A DNA stretch of 36,321 nucleotides from Candidatus Delongbacteria bacterium (GTDB taxonomy: Bacteria; CAIWAD01; BS150m-G50), in the NCBI GenBank assembly GCA_016784425.1, contig JADHUQ010000004.1:1-36321 (forward strand), in the 5' to 3' direction. Positions within the stretch are counted from its first letter, which is position 1. Each line of letters opens with the position of its first letter. The notes beneath the pieces were generated by a model. That model made no database searches. It saw only the letters and a program-made list of their open reading frames with translations, and was not told the DNA's origin. The translations under genes and the position numbers were made by a program. Below, piece by piece: positions 13,765-22,871 of the stretch.

Positions 13765-15039
13765 TTAATCCAGAGCGGCAAGCTGCAGCGCCAACTCCAG
13801 CGCGGTGGCGCGATCAAACAGCGTTCCCTCCAGCTGGCGGGTCTCAAGCTCGCGGAGGATCCGCTTGAACAGCGGTCCCGGCTCTAGTCCGGCGTCGATC
13901 AGGTCCTGGCCGTCGAGCAGCGGGGGGGGGAAGAGCAGCCGACCTTCCAACCGCCCCAGCTCAGCTTCAACAGTGCCTAAAGGCAGGTTGAACAGGGCTG
14001 CGGCCAACAGTTTGGCAGCAGAGAACAGTTGATCCCTCAGTAACCGAATGCGATCGGCATAACGCAGCTGATCGAATGCCTGCAGCTGGAACAGGTGGCC
14101 GCAGATGGTGGCAGCCGTGGTCAGCTCACTGTTGGCGAGACGAAAAACGCGCAACGTCTGCTGAACCCGTTGGATATCTGCAGCAGGGTTCTGCAGGGGG
14201 CAGGCGAGAAAGATGAGAAACGCCAGCAGGCGTAGTTCAGATGGCAGTGCCTCCATCTTGAGTTTACCTAACTGGCCGTACTGATTCAATGCAAGTTGCG
14301 GCTCCGGAAACAGCTGGAGGATCGGATCCGCCAGACGGCACTCCTGCAGCAGCTCCAGGGCGTAGTCGGGGTGCGGGTCCTGCATGATCCGGGTCAGTTC
14401 GTCCCGCAACCGTTCCCGGGAAACAGTGGGCAAGGTTGGCGCCAGCTCCCTGATTGCCTGCCGGGTCCCCTTCTCAATGTCGAAACGGAAACGAGCCGCA
14501 AAGCGCACGGCGCGGATCAGACGCAATTTGTCTTCAGTGAACCGGTCGACCGGTGCGCCGATAGTACGGATCAGTTTTGCCTCCAGGTCGGCGACACCAC
14601 CCACCAGGTCGCGCATCTCGTCACTGGCGGGTGAGTAGAGCAGGCCGTTGATGGTGAAATCACGCCGCAGCACATCCTCCTCCACCGTAGCGAAGCGAAC
14701 CCCGGTGGGTCGACGGCCGTCCCGGTATTCCAGATCCTGTCTGAAGGTTGCCACCTCATACTGTGACTCATAGATCCGCACCATCACCACACCAAATTGA
14801 GCGCCGACCGGGATGGTGGAATGAAAGAGGCTCATTACCTCCTGAGGAAAAGCGGAGGTAGCAATATCGAAATCGATCTGCTCCAGCGAAACCGACGTCG
14901 TAGTGTGCAACAACAGCCAGCTGTCCCGGACGCTGCCCCCAACGATGTAAGCCTCATGACCGGCGCTTTCCAGCAGATCGATGATTTTAAGGGCGCCGTT
15001 CCAGGCGGGTGACTGACTGAGAATTTCCTGGATAGACAT
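13765..15039 (-). CDS. CCA tRNA nucleotidyltransferase / poly(A) polymerase family protein
   Basis: GHEAYIVGGSVRDSWLL...IDFDIATSAFPQEVM, RRDFTINGLLYS, and RLIRAVRFAARFRFDIE. The ORF track extends to 15189; a Met at 15039 better fits the family start. Confidence 0.88.
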   Translation of the reverse strand: MSIQEILSQSPAWNGALKIIDLLESAGHEAYIVGGSVRDSWLLLHTTTSVSLEQIDFDIATSAFPQEVMSLFHSTIPVGAQFGVVMVRIYESQYEVATFRQDLEYRDGRRPTGVRFATVEEDVLRRDFTINGLLYSPASDEMRDLVGGVADLEAKLIRTIGAPVDRFTEDKLRLIRAVRFAARFRFDIEKGTRQAIRELAPTLPTVSRERLRDELTRIMQDPHPDYALELLQECRLADPILQLFPEPQLALNQYGQLGKLKMEALPSELRLLAFLIFLACPLQNPAADIQRVQQTLRVFRLANSELTTAATICGHLFQLQAFDQLRYADRIRLLRDQLFSAAKLLAAALFNLPLGTVEAELGRLEGRLLFPPPLLDGQDLIDAGLEPGPLFKRILRELETRQLEGTLFDRATALELALQLAALD

Positions 15040-15341
15040 CTGCTCCGTCGAATGGTTGTTGACAGCATTCGTCCTTCCCAGAAACGATAAAGAGCCACAA
15101 GCTGGATAGCAAGGAGTGTGACCCTGATGAAGATTGTGATTCTCAAAGACCCCCTCTATATTCGTAGCTAACTGGTTGATCGTCACCACTGGGACCAGCC
15201 TCTGCGGACGACGCCGGTCTGAAAATCAACAGCGTTCTGAAACGAGTCTGCTGTTTCCAGCCCCACCGTGAGTCTGTTTCGGAGCGGGAACCGGCAATTG
15301 CCGTGCAGATCACCTACAATCAGCGCCAGGGAGGAGTCAAG

Positions 15342-16025
15342 ATGATCGAATTTTTTATCGGAATACTGCTGGGTTTGATGATCGGTGTTGGCTTCTGGAT
15401 GTTTCGCAGATCACACCGGGGAAAAGGGGGCCCGGTGCTTGACACCCACTCCTTTATCCAGGAACTGCGCTCCATCGGTGAATTGCGGGTTTTCAAGGTG
15501 CTGACCAAGGAGATTGTTACAGCCAAAGACCACTGGCTGGGTGAAACGGGCAAGAAGTACTTTGAATGGCTCACCAGCACCAAGAAAATGGTGATGATCT
15601 TTGAGTTCGACATCGGCTTTGCTTACGATTTAACTCACCCTGATTTCACTATTGTGGAGACCAATCCCGCACAATACCGGGTGGTGATGCCCCGTTGTAA
15701 CCATGAGATCAACATCCGGAATATCACCTTCTACGACGAGCAGAACTCCCGGTTTTTACCTTGGTTGTTGCCGGAGTTTGTCGGTAAAATTTTCGGCGAA
15801 GGTTTTGATGAAGATGACCGTAACCACCTGGTACAGGAAGCACGTAACCAGGTAAGCGCAATTTCCGCCGAGCTGGTGACCAGGATCAAGTCAGAGGTGC
15901 AGACCTCGGCACGCAACACCCTGGAATCACTATCGCGTGGCTTTGCGGTAGAGCGGATCACGGTCGACTTTCAAGGAAGTGCTTTTACCGATGACCAGGT
16001 CAAAATGGCGGAGATCCAGGCCTGA
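15342..16025 (+). CDS. DUF4230-like membrane-anchored protein
   Basis: N-terminal TM helix MIEFFIGILLGLMIGVGFW after a GGGAGGAG Shine-Dalgarno-like sequence. The body (IGELRVFKVLTKEIVTAKDH..., MVMIFEFDIGFAYDLTHPDFTI) resembles DUF4230. Confidence 0.6.
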   Translation: MIEFFIGILLGLMIGVGFWMFRRSHRGKGGPVLDTHSFIQELRSIGELRVFKVLTKEIVTAKDHWLGETGKKYFEWLTSTKKMVMIFEFDIGFAYDLTHPDFTIVETNPAQYRVVMPRCNHEINIRNITFYDEQNSRFLPWLLPEFVGKIFGEGFDEDDRNHLVQEARNQVSAISAELVTRIKSEVQTSARNTLESLSRGFAVERITVDFQGSAFTDDQVKMAEIQA

Positions 16026-16150
16026 AAGCAGAACTGTTGACCTGGGGTAAAACCAGCTGCGGATAGCTCCGTTATGGTCTAAGAACGACACCATCACCGG
16101 CGGATAAATCGGCATGCGCCCTTACTCAAACATAGTCGCGAGGTAAGCTC

Positions 16151-16963
16151 ATGATAGATGCGTTTCTCGATCTCAATCCCATCTGGCAGGCATTGGTTGC
16201 GACCTGTTTTACCTGGCTGATGACCGCCATTGGCGCGAGCCTGGTGTTTGTTTTCCGCAACGTTAACCGTAAGGGGATGGACGGTATGCTCGGGTTTGCA
16301 GCCGGGGTGATGATTGCCGCCAGTTACTGGTCACTGCTGGCTCCGGCGATTGAGATGGCGGAGGAGTATACACTTCCCGCCTGGGTGCCCGCTACCGTCG
16401 GGTTTCTGGCTGGCGGTTTCTTTCTCTGGGTGGTGGACAAGTTACTGCCGCACCTTCATCTCGGCTTTCCGGACGAGGAGGTAGAGGGGATCAAAACCGG
16501 CTGGCAACGGAGCGTCTTGCTGGTGATGGCTATAACTCTGCACAACATCCCGGAGGGATTGGCAGTGGGAGTCGCTTTCGGCGCGCTGGGGGCGGGAATT
16601 CCATCGGCCACCCTGGGGGGGGCGCTGGCGCTGGCAATCGGTATCGGTATCCAGAACTTGCCGGAAGGAACCGCCGTAGCGATGCCGTTGCATCGCGAGG
16701 GATTGAGCCGGATGAAGTCGTTTACCTACGGTCAGCTGTCCGGGATTGTGGAGCCGATCGCCGGTGTACTGGGCGCGATGGCGGTTATCGTTATCAAGCC
16801 GATGTTACCTTATGCCCTCGCCTTTGCCGCCGGAGCAATGATCTATGTGGTAGTAGAGGAGCTGATTCCGGAAGCGCAACTCGAGAGAAACAATGATATC
16901 GCCACCATCGGCGCCATGCTCGGTTTTGCCGTTATGATGACGCTGGATGTGGCGCTGGGCTGA
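16151..16963 (+). CDS. ZIP family metal transporter
   Basis: Multi-TM protein with signature HNIPEGLAVGVAFG...IGIGIQNLPEGTAVAMPL. Confidence 0.92.
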   Translation: MIDAFLDLNPIWQALVATCFTWLMTAIGASLVFVFRNVNRKGMDGMLGFAAGVMIAASYWSLLAPAIEMAEEYTLPAWVPATVGFLAGGFFLWVVDKLLPHLHLGFPDEEVEGIKTGWQRSVLLVMAITLHNIPEGLAVGVAFGALGAGIPSATLGGALALAIGIGIQNLPEGTAVAMPLHREGLSRMKSFTYGQLSGIVEPIAGVLGAMAVIVIKPMLPYALAFAAGAMIYVVVEELIPEAQLERNNDIATIGAMLGFAVMMTLDVALG

Positions 16964-16982
16964 AGTCCGAAATAAAAGGAGA

Positions 16983-17819
16983 ATGATGAAATTACCCATT
17001 TACCAGGTTGATGCATTCAGTGGCAGGCTGTTCGCCGGCAATCCAGCCGCGATTGTTCCGTTGATAAACTGGCTGCCGGACACCACCATGCAACGAATCG
17101 CCCTTGAGAACAACCTTTCGGAAACCGCGTTCTTTGTCAAAACGGGAAATGATTTCCATATCCGCTGGTTTTCACCTACGGCTGAAATCGACCTCTGTGG
17201 TCACGCCACCCTCGCAACCGGATTTGTCATCATGAAGCTCATTTCCCCCGAACTTGATGTGGTCCGGTTTGACTCACAGAGTGGTCCGCTGTCGGTGGAG
17301 CGTGTTGGCGAGCGTTTCCAACTGGATTTTCCCAGCCGCCCCGGTAAAGCTATCCCCTCGCCCCCGCAGCTGGAGGCCGCACTGGGATTGGAACCGCAGG
17401 CAACTCTGCTCTCCCGCGACTGTCTGGTGGTGGTGGGCAGCGAGCAGGAGGTTCGCGCGCTTACACCCGACATGGACCGTCTGCTTGAAATCGACGGAGA
17501 CGGTGTACTGGTAACCGCGCCCGGCAGCGATTGCGACTTCATCTCCCGTTGTTTCTTTCCAAAACTGGGCATCACGGAGGACCCGGTAACCGGATCAGCC
17601 CACTGTACGCTGGTTCCTTACTGGTCCGACCGCCTGGGCAAGACCGCCCTCCACAGTCGCCAGGCTTCCGCACGGGGTGGCGAGTTGTGGTGCGAACTGG
17701 TGGGATCGCGGGTGTTGATTGCCGGCGAGTGTGTGCTCTATCTTACCGGTGAGATTGAAACAGGCGGGGAAGGGCGAGACTCCAGAGAAACTTGTGGTAG
17801 TAGGCCCCTTAATGGATAA
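16983..17819 (+). CDS. PhzF family (phenazine biosynthesis-like) protein
   Basis: YQVDAFSGRLFAGNPAAIVPL, NNLSETAFFV, RWFSPTAEIDLCGHATLATGFV, and FFPKLGITEDPVTGSAHCTLVPYW. Confidence 0.93.
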   Translation: MMKLPIYQVDAFSGRLFAGNPAAIVPLINWLPDTTMQRIALENNLSETAFFVKTGNDFHIRWFSPTAEIDLCGHATLATGFVIMKLISPELDVVRFDSQSGPLSVERVGERFQLDFPSRPGKAIPSPPQLEAALGLEPQATLLSRDCLVVVGSEQEVRALTPDMDRLLEIDGDGVLVTAPGSDCDFISRCFFPKLGITEDPVTGSAHCTLVPYWSDRLGKTALHSRQASARGGELWCELVGSRVLIAGECVLYLTGEIETGGEGRDSRETCGSRPLNG

Positions 17820-18255
17820 GGCATCGCTCTGCGAACCGATACTCCGTTCGCTGCCGGAGTGGTTCGGAATTGAAGAAGCGACCCGCAGCTATCTGGCGGA
17901 TATCGAGATTATGCCGACATTTCTGGCTACCAGAGTTGGCGATCTGATCGGTTTTCTCACATTCAAACTGCACACTGAAAAAGCGGCGGAGATACAGGTG
18001 ATGGGGGTGAGACCAGAAACCATCGCACCGATGCAGGGAGCTGTCTGGTCAATCAGGCCGAGTTGTATCTTCGTCACCAGGGTGTTGAGTATCTACAGGT
18101 GAAGACCCTGAGTTCAAAACAGCGGATCTGAACTACGCCATGACGCGCGCCTATTATGTCGCGCAGGGGTTTCGGGCTCTGGAAGAATTTCCCACCTTAT
18201 GGGGCGACCAGAGCCCCTGTCTGCAGATGATCAAGTATTTGGGGGAGTGTAGGGA
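17812..18255 (+). pseudogene. Degraded GNAT acetyltransferase gene
   Basis: Collinear family segments occur in three different frames: LRSLPEWFGIEEATRSYL...FLATRVGDLIGFLTFK; LVNQAELYLRHQGVEYLQVKTL; DLNYAMTRAYYVAQGFRALEEFPTLWGDQSPCLQMIKYL. This needs at least two frameshifts. Confidence 0.8.
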
Positions 18256-18284
18256 CTGCAGGCTGAAAACGCCCCCCACAGCAG

Positions 18285-18449
18285 GATATAGTGATGCTCA
18301 CCTGAAATGTCCGTTTTATAATAGAGACAGCGGCATCACTTATACCGCGCCTTGCTCCGTTGTATAGGGCAACTACCAAAGCCGCGCTATTAATAGTATT
18401 CCCGAAATGCACTAACTCAATCGGTCAGCTTAACTGGGAAATACTATAG
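18285..18449 (-). repeat. Palindromic dispersed repeat (MITE-like), left copy
   Basis: About 110 bp matches the reverse complement of 34411-34526 (GATATAGTGATGCTCA.CTGAAATGTC.GTTTTATAAT.GAGACAG.GGCATCA ... TAGTATT.CCCGAAATGCA.TAACTCAA.CGGTCAGCTTAACTGGGAAATACTATAG). About 50 bp of extra sequence lies in the middle. Terminal arms ATAGTATT(T)CCC and GGGAAATACTAT. Confidence 0.85.
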
Positions 18450-18471
18450 ATTTGGTGAGCGAGGAAAAGGC

Positions 18472-18504
18472 CGTATGAGGCCGCATACGAAACCGAAGGT
18501 TTCG
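18472..18504. other. Two abutting hairpins sharing bases
   Basis: CGTATG-AGGCCG-CATACG (18472-18489) overlaps CGAAACC-GAA-GGTTTCG (18488-18504). Confidence 0.6.
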
Positions 18505-18707
18505 CTTTAGAACTGCCGCGCCCCACGAGGTTGGGGAAATACCTTATGCAAGAAGAAACACTTTTTTACCAAGCCGCGCTTCAGGTACGAAACCGTTCGA
18601 ATCCCATGGCTTCGTTTTAGCAGGTATCGCGTTAGGTTCCGGCAGGATTAGTTTAAAGTTGTTTGCGAAGTGGGCAGCTTTACCGGGCCAGGTTTGCAGG
18701 TACTTTT

Positions 18708-18745
18708 CGATCCATCAGCTGATGGATCGCTTCAGCAGGCGATCC
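18708..18745. other. 22-bp perfect palindrome overlapping a second inverted repeat
   Basis: CGATCCATCAGCTGATGGATCG (18708-18729) is self-complementary. Its right arm GGATCGC (18724-18730) also pairs with GCGATCC (18739-18745). Confidence 0.8.
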
Positions 18746-18755
18746 CTGTCGGGAA

Positions 18756-19005
18756 CGATAATGCTATAGCAGGCGGCAAGGCCTTCGCTCATCTTGTGTG
18801 TTGTGAAATGGAGATATGACATTTCAGCGCTTGCCGCCAGCTCCAACAGAATGTTATTGACCCTTTTCGATAATGCTATAGCAGGCGGCAAGGCCTTCGC
18901 TCATCTTGTGTGTTGTGAAATGGAGATATGACATTTCAGCGCTTGCCGCCAGCTCCAACAGAATGTTATTGACCCTTTTCGATAATGCTATAGCAGGCGG
19001 CAAGG
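18756..19005. repeat. 112-bp tandem repeat: two identical full copies plus a 26-bp partial copy
   Basis: CGATAATGCTATAGCAGGCGGCAAGG starts at 18756, 18868 and 18980. Each full unit contains nested inverted repeats GGCGGCAAG...CTTGCCGCC and TGAAATG...CATTTCA. Confidence 0.95.
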
Positions 19006-19199
19006 AATTTTTCCGATTCCGGCGGGGCTGAAGAGGTGCGGGGGGAGAGCTGCAGCTCCAGCTGTTCACGCTTTACATAATCGGCTAACTGCTGAGCTTG
19101 TTGACGATAGCGCCGCTCCGGCAGGCGGCGCCATACCCGGAACATGCAGACGGCGCTGAACACACCGGCAGCAACCGTCAGCGCGAACAGCCAATCCAT
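18966..19199 (-). CDS. Small membrane-anchored hypothetical protein whose last residues lie in the tandem repeat
   Basis: 77-aa ORF MDWLFALTVAAGVFSAVCMF... with an N-terminal TM helix. The C-terminal LAACYSIIEKGQ and stop codon come from repeat sequence. Confidence 0.45.
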   Translation of the reverse strand: MDWLFALTVAAGVFSAVCMFRVWRRLPERRYRQQAQQLADYVKREQLELQLSPRTSSAPPESEKFLAACYSIIEKGQ

Positions 19200-19443
19200 G
19201 TAGCCTCCTTGTTTCTCTCCATGACGATTGCGTCGTGACGGAACATCAACAGCTCCATCTCCTTTCCCGGATCAGAAATTTACCGGAAAAGGTATGGCAA
19301 TCGCCGTTTAGAACGCCTCTGCCAGCCAACGCCCCACTGTATTATCGGCGGGTTTCTGAAAAGTTTGAGCTGGGTAACGAAGAAGATCCACGCCACGCAG
19401 TTCATTAGAGAAAGGAAGGGTGTTATGAGATAGCTATAAAATG

Positions 19444-20382
19444 TCACCAGTCGAATGGATCGAAATCAGATTCCGCTTCCCAGGGCTCTTCCTGTTCCCA
19501 GCGACGGATCGTTCGCCGGTTGCGTCGCCGTACGATAATGATAGCGACGATCACCAGAACGAGGATAAAACCCCATATCCAACTGTTGATCCCGAGAAGA
19601 ATGTAATAGAAATAATGCCCCCAGAGGTGTCGTCGCCATTTGTCTTCAAACCGATCTGGTTGCTCGCCGGTGGTTGTATGGAATGCCCGTTCATAGGACT
19701 GACCTTGCGCTAACTGGTTCAACAGCAACACAACAGCAGAGCGGCCAAATCGCTCCCGGAAGTAATTTACCGCCAACACCGCTTCGGTATACGCCAGTCG
19801 GGCCTCATTACCGGACATGCTGTGAAGCCGCTCCAGCTCATTCAGACTGAAAATGCGTCCTGTCAAAAGGGCGCGGGCGACTTCAGAGCGGCGGGTGATA
19901 TCCACCTCACCGGAAACTGCCACCGCTATCCCCTCACCCAACCAGGTCGGTACCGGAAATCCCTTGGAGAGTGTATAAACCGCCAGGTGAGCCAGCTCGT
20001 GTGACAACAGAGAGGACCAGTCATTATTCACACTCGCCCAGCGGTTGCTCTTCAGCAGAATCATATTAAGGGAAGAGAGCGCCAAAGCCGCACCCCAGTG
20101 CGGAACGCTTCCCCGCGCCACCCGGTAAAAATCGTCCGCCGAGGGGGCGATCCTCACGACCGGTCGCTCCGGCAACATAACCGGTAGTTCGCCCTGAACT
20201 CTTTGCCAGGAACCGACCAGCCGGTAACTGATCTCACGCGCCAGGTGCGTGTCACGTGCGTCATAACGAATCGTGAAGGGAGGAGACTGCAGCTGCAGCA
20301 GTTGATCAGCCACTGCCGGAACACTTTGTAAAAATGTCAGCAACAGCAGACAGAAGATGAAATAACGGCGGTTGTTTTTCAC
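19444..20382 (-). CDS. Peptidase MA-like (gluzincin) membrane protein
   Basis: Signal peptide, HELAHLAVYTLSKGFPVPTWLGEGIAVAVSGE motif, and C-terminal TM WGFILVLVIVAIIIVRRR. Confidence 0.8.
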   Translation of the reverse strand: MKNNRRYFIFCLLLLTFLQSVPAVADQLLQLQSPPFTIRYDARDTHLAREISYRLVGSWQRVQGELPVMLPERPVVRIAPSADDFYRVARGSVPHWGAALALSSLNMILLKSNRWASVNNDWSSLLSHELAHLAVYTLSKGFPVPTWLGEGIAVAVSGEVDITRRSEVARALLTGRIFSLNELERLHSMSGNEARLAYTEAVLAVNYFRERFGRSAVVLLLNQLAQGQSYERAFHTTTGEQPDRFEDKWRRHLWGHYFYYILLGINSWIWGFILVLVIVAIIIVRRRNRRTIRRWEQEEPWEAESDFDPFDW

Positions 20383-22871
20383 ATCAGACTCAGTGGGTCG
20401 ATGGTAACTGTCAGGTAACTGTCGTCCCCATGGCGCAAATGAATGAACTGCTCCAGAGCTCCCCGCAGCAGTTGACGCAAGCGAGCACCATTGGGATCGT
20501 ACTCGCGAGCAGACTTTATAATATAGTGATAACGGTATTCACGCCAGATTTTCTGGATGGGAGCCGCCGCCGGGCCCAGCAACTGCAGGTTTCCCAGCTG
20601 CTGGCGCAGGAAGGGGTGCAGGGCTTCAGCTGACAGGCGGCAATCCTCCCGCTCGGTAGATTTGATCGTCAGCAGGCCCAGACGACTGTATGGTGGATAG
20701 TTGAGTTGGCGACGTGCTTCAGACTCTTCGTCTAGAAAGCTCTCCATATCGCCCGTTGCCACCTGCTTCAGGGCGCGATTTTCCGGTCGGAAAGTCTGAA
20801 TCACGACCCGGCCCGGAAGTGCGGCCCGTCCTGCCCGCCCTGCTACCTGGGTCAAGAGTTGGAAAGTGCGCTCCTGGGCGCGAAAGTCAGGCAACGACAA
20901 CTCGGTGTCCGCGTTGACGACACCAACAAAGGTGACCCGGGGAAAGTCATGACCCTTCGCAACCGACTGCGTCCCCAGCAGGATATCATATTCACCGGCA
21001 TTAAAAGCGCCGACCATCTCGTTATAGGCGTCCGGACTGCGCGTAGTGTCCTGGTCCATTCGCAGCAAGCGATGTTTTGGGAAAAGTGCATGCAGCTCCT
21101 CTTCTACCTGCTGGGTGCCGGTTCCGAAGAATTCCAGCTTTCCCCCGCCACACTGCTCGCAGTGTTTCAAAACAGCGCGTGTAAAACCACAGTAGTGGCA
21201 GCGGAGTGCCAGGTCGGTTTTATGGTAGGTCATGGTGATGTCGCAGTTGGGGCACATGACCGTTGCGCCACACTCTATACACTGTTGCCAGGAAGAATAA
21301 CCCCGCCGGTTCTGCAGGATAATAGCCTGCTCGCCACGCTCCAGGGTGTCCAACAGTCGACTGAGAAAGCGATTGGAGAACAGTCGCGTGGTCTCACCGG
21401 TCAGCTCCCGCCAGACCTGCTTCATGTCGACCAACTCGACCTCGGGGCGGGTGTGAGTGCCCGTGCGCGTTGGTAGTTGCAGCAAGTGATAGCGACCGCT
21501 GGTGACATTGTGATACGTTTCCAGCGCGGGTGTGGCAGTTCCGAGCAGAACCGGAATCTTCAGGTCGCGCCCCCGTAGCAAGGCTGCATCGCGGGCGTTA
21601 TAACGGGGAGCGGGATCGAATTGCTTGAAAGAGGAATCATGCTCTTCATCGACCACAATCATCCCCAGCCGATCCAATGGCGCAAACACCGCCGACCGCA
21701 CCCCAACCACAACATCGTACCTGTCCTGGCGAATCCCCAGCCAGGCATCGTAACGCTGGCGATCGGACAGCCGGCTGTGCATGACGATTACCCGCTCGCC
21801 AAAGAAAGCGTGAAAACGTGATACGATCTGCGGCGTCAACGATATTTCCGGAACTAATACCAGCGCCTGCCTGTTGGCCATCACTACCCGCCGAATCGCT
21901 TCCAGGTATACCTGGGTCTTGCCGCTGCCGGTGACCCCCTGCAGCAGGAAAGCTTTAAACTCCCCGGTCTGTTGAGCCGCAACCAGTGTGGCGAGGGCCT
22001 GCTCCTGTTCGCAGTTGAGGGTGATGTCGAGGACGCTGTTGTCTGGTGCAAGCCCCGCGACCGCCGTAACCGACACCTGCTCAAACTGCTCCACCAGGCC
22101 GTCTTCAATCAACTGAGCCAATGGTGGTGGTGAATGGTAGCGTAGCACCTCCCGGCGCGAGACAGTCCCCTGCTCTGCAATTCTCTGGAGGATGGCGACC
22201 TGTGCTCGACGCCGTTGGCGTACGGCCAGAGCCTCTGCAAGAGCAGAAGCAGAAAGTCGGGCAGGGAGACGCAACCACTGCTCTTTACGGGATGAAAGCG
22301 AGCGCCCCTTTACCTGCTCGGAAGCGGTGATCAGGTTGTGGTCCTGCAGATAACGCAGGTCGTGATACAAACTTTTGCGTTTGACCCGCTGTCCCAGAAA
22401 GCGTACGCTACTGTCCGGGTGATCCCGGAGGACCTGAAGTAGCCGCCTGCGCAGCGGGGTAAGGTTGTAAGTGGCCACCACAGGAGTTTGCTCCGTCAGG
22501 CGAAAGACCATCCTGCCGACATAGTTGATACCGGGCGGCAGGGCGCAACGCAATGTCTCGCCGATAGAGGCCACATAGTAATCCGCCACGCGATAACAGA
22601 ACTGCAGCAGCTCTTCAGTAAACAAAGGGAAGGGGTCGGGGAGATCGATGATCGGTTTGATACGGGCAGGCTCAAAATCCGGTTTTTCCAGCAGCTCGAG
22701 CACATAACCGGTCTGCAATTTGCTCCCGAGGGTTACCAGTACCCGCGCCCCCCGTTGCACCTGCTGCGCTAACTCGGGAGGCACCGCATATGTGTAAACC
22801 GGGTTGAAGGGAAGCGGCAGCGCCACTTTGGCAAACAAATCAGTCCTCAATAAGGTTAAAGCGGTCGGCAT
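20379..22871 (-). CDS. priA: Primosomal protein N' (helicase PriA); start uncertain, ORF open to 22982
   Basis: LLQGVTGSGKTQVYLEAIRR, VVDEEHDSSFKQ, zinc-binding cysteines (CIECGATVMCPNCD...CHYCGFTRAVLKHCEQCGGG), and GTQSVAKGHDFPRVTFVGVVNAD. Confidence 0.95.
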   Translation of the reverse strand: MPTALTLLRTDLFAKVALPLPFNPVYTYAVPPELAQQVQRGARVLVTLGSKLQTGYVLELLEKPDFEPARIKPIIDLPDPFPLFTEELLQFCYRVADYYVASIGETLRCALPPGINYVGRMVFRLTEQTPVVATYNLTPLRRRLLQVLRDHPDSSVRFLGQRVKRKSLYHDLRYLQDHNLITASEQVKGRSLSSRKEQWLRLPARLSASALAEALAVRQRRRAQVAILQRIAEQGTVSRREVLRYHSPPPLAQLIEDGLVEQFEQVSVTAVAGLAPDNSVLDITLNCEQEQALATLVAAQQTGEFKAFLLQGVTGSGKTQVYLEAIRRVVMANRQALVLVPEISLTPQIVSRFHAFFGERVIVMHSRLSDRQRYDAWLGIRQDRYDVVVGVRSAVFAPLDRLGMIVVDEEHDSSFKQFDPAPRYNARDAALLRGRDLKIPVLLGTATPALETYHNVTSGRYHLLQLPTRTGTHTRPEVELVDMKQVWRELTGETTRLFSNRFLSRLLDTLERGEQAIILQNRRGYSSWQQCIECGATVMCPNCDITMTYHKTDLALRCHYCGFTRAVLKHCEQCGGGKLEFFGTGTQQVEEELHALFPKHRLLRMDQDTTRSPDAYNEMVGAFNAGEYDILLGTQSVAKGHDFPRVTFVGVVNADTELSLPDFRAQERTFQLLTQVAGRAGRAALPGRVVIQTFRPENRALKQVATGDMESFLDEESEARRQLNYPPYSRLGLLTIKSTEREDCRLSAEALHPFLRQQLGNLQLLGPAAAPIQKIWREYRYHYIIKSAREYDPNGARLRQLLRGALEQFIHLRHGDDSYLTVTIDPLSLM

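Noticed and set aside
18471-18504. Group II intron domain V-like hairpin
   Set aside because: It has the GCCGTATG start but lacks the AGC...GAAA domain V architecture, and no intron-encoded protein is nearby.
18590-18615. GTTCGAATCCC string resembling a tRNA T-loop
   Set aside because: The flanking five bases on either side are not complementary and no acceptor, D or anticodon arms are found.
18825-18850. GCCGCCAGCTCCAACA, similar to a tmRNA 3' end
   Set aside because: There is no GTTCRA T-loop, no CCACCA end and no matching 5' GGGGNTG segment. It recurs as part of the 112-bp tandem repeat.
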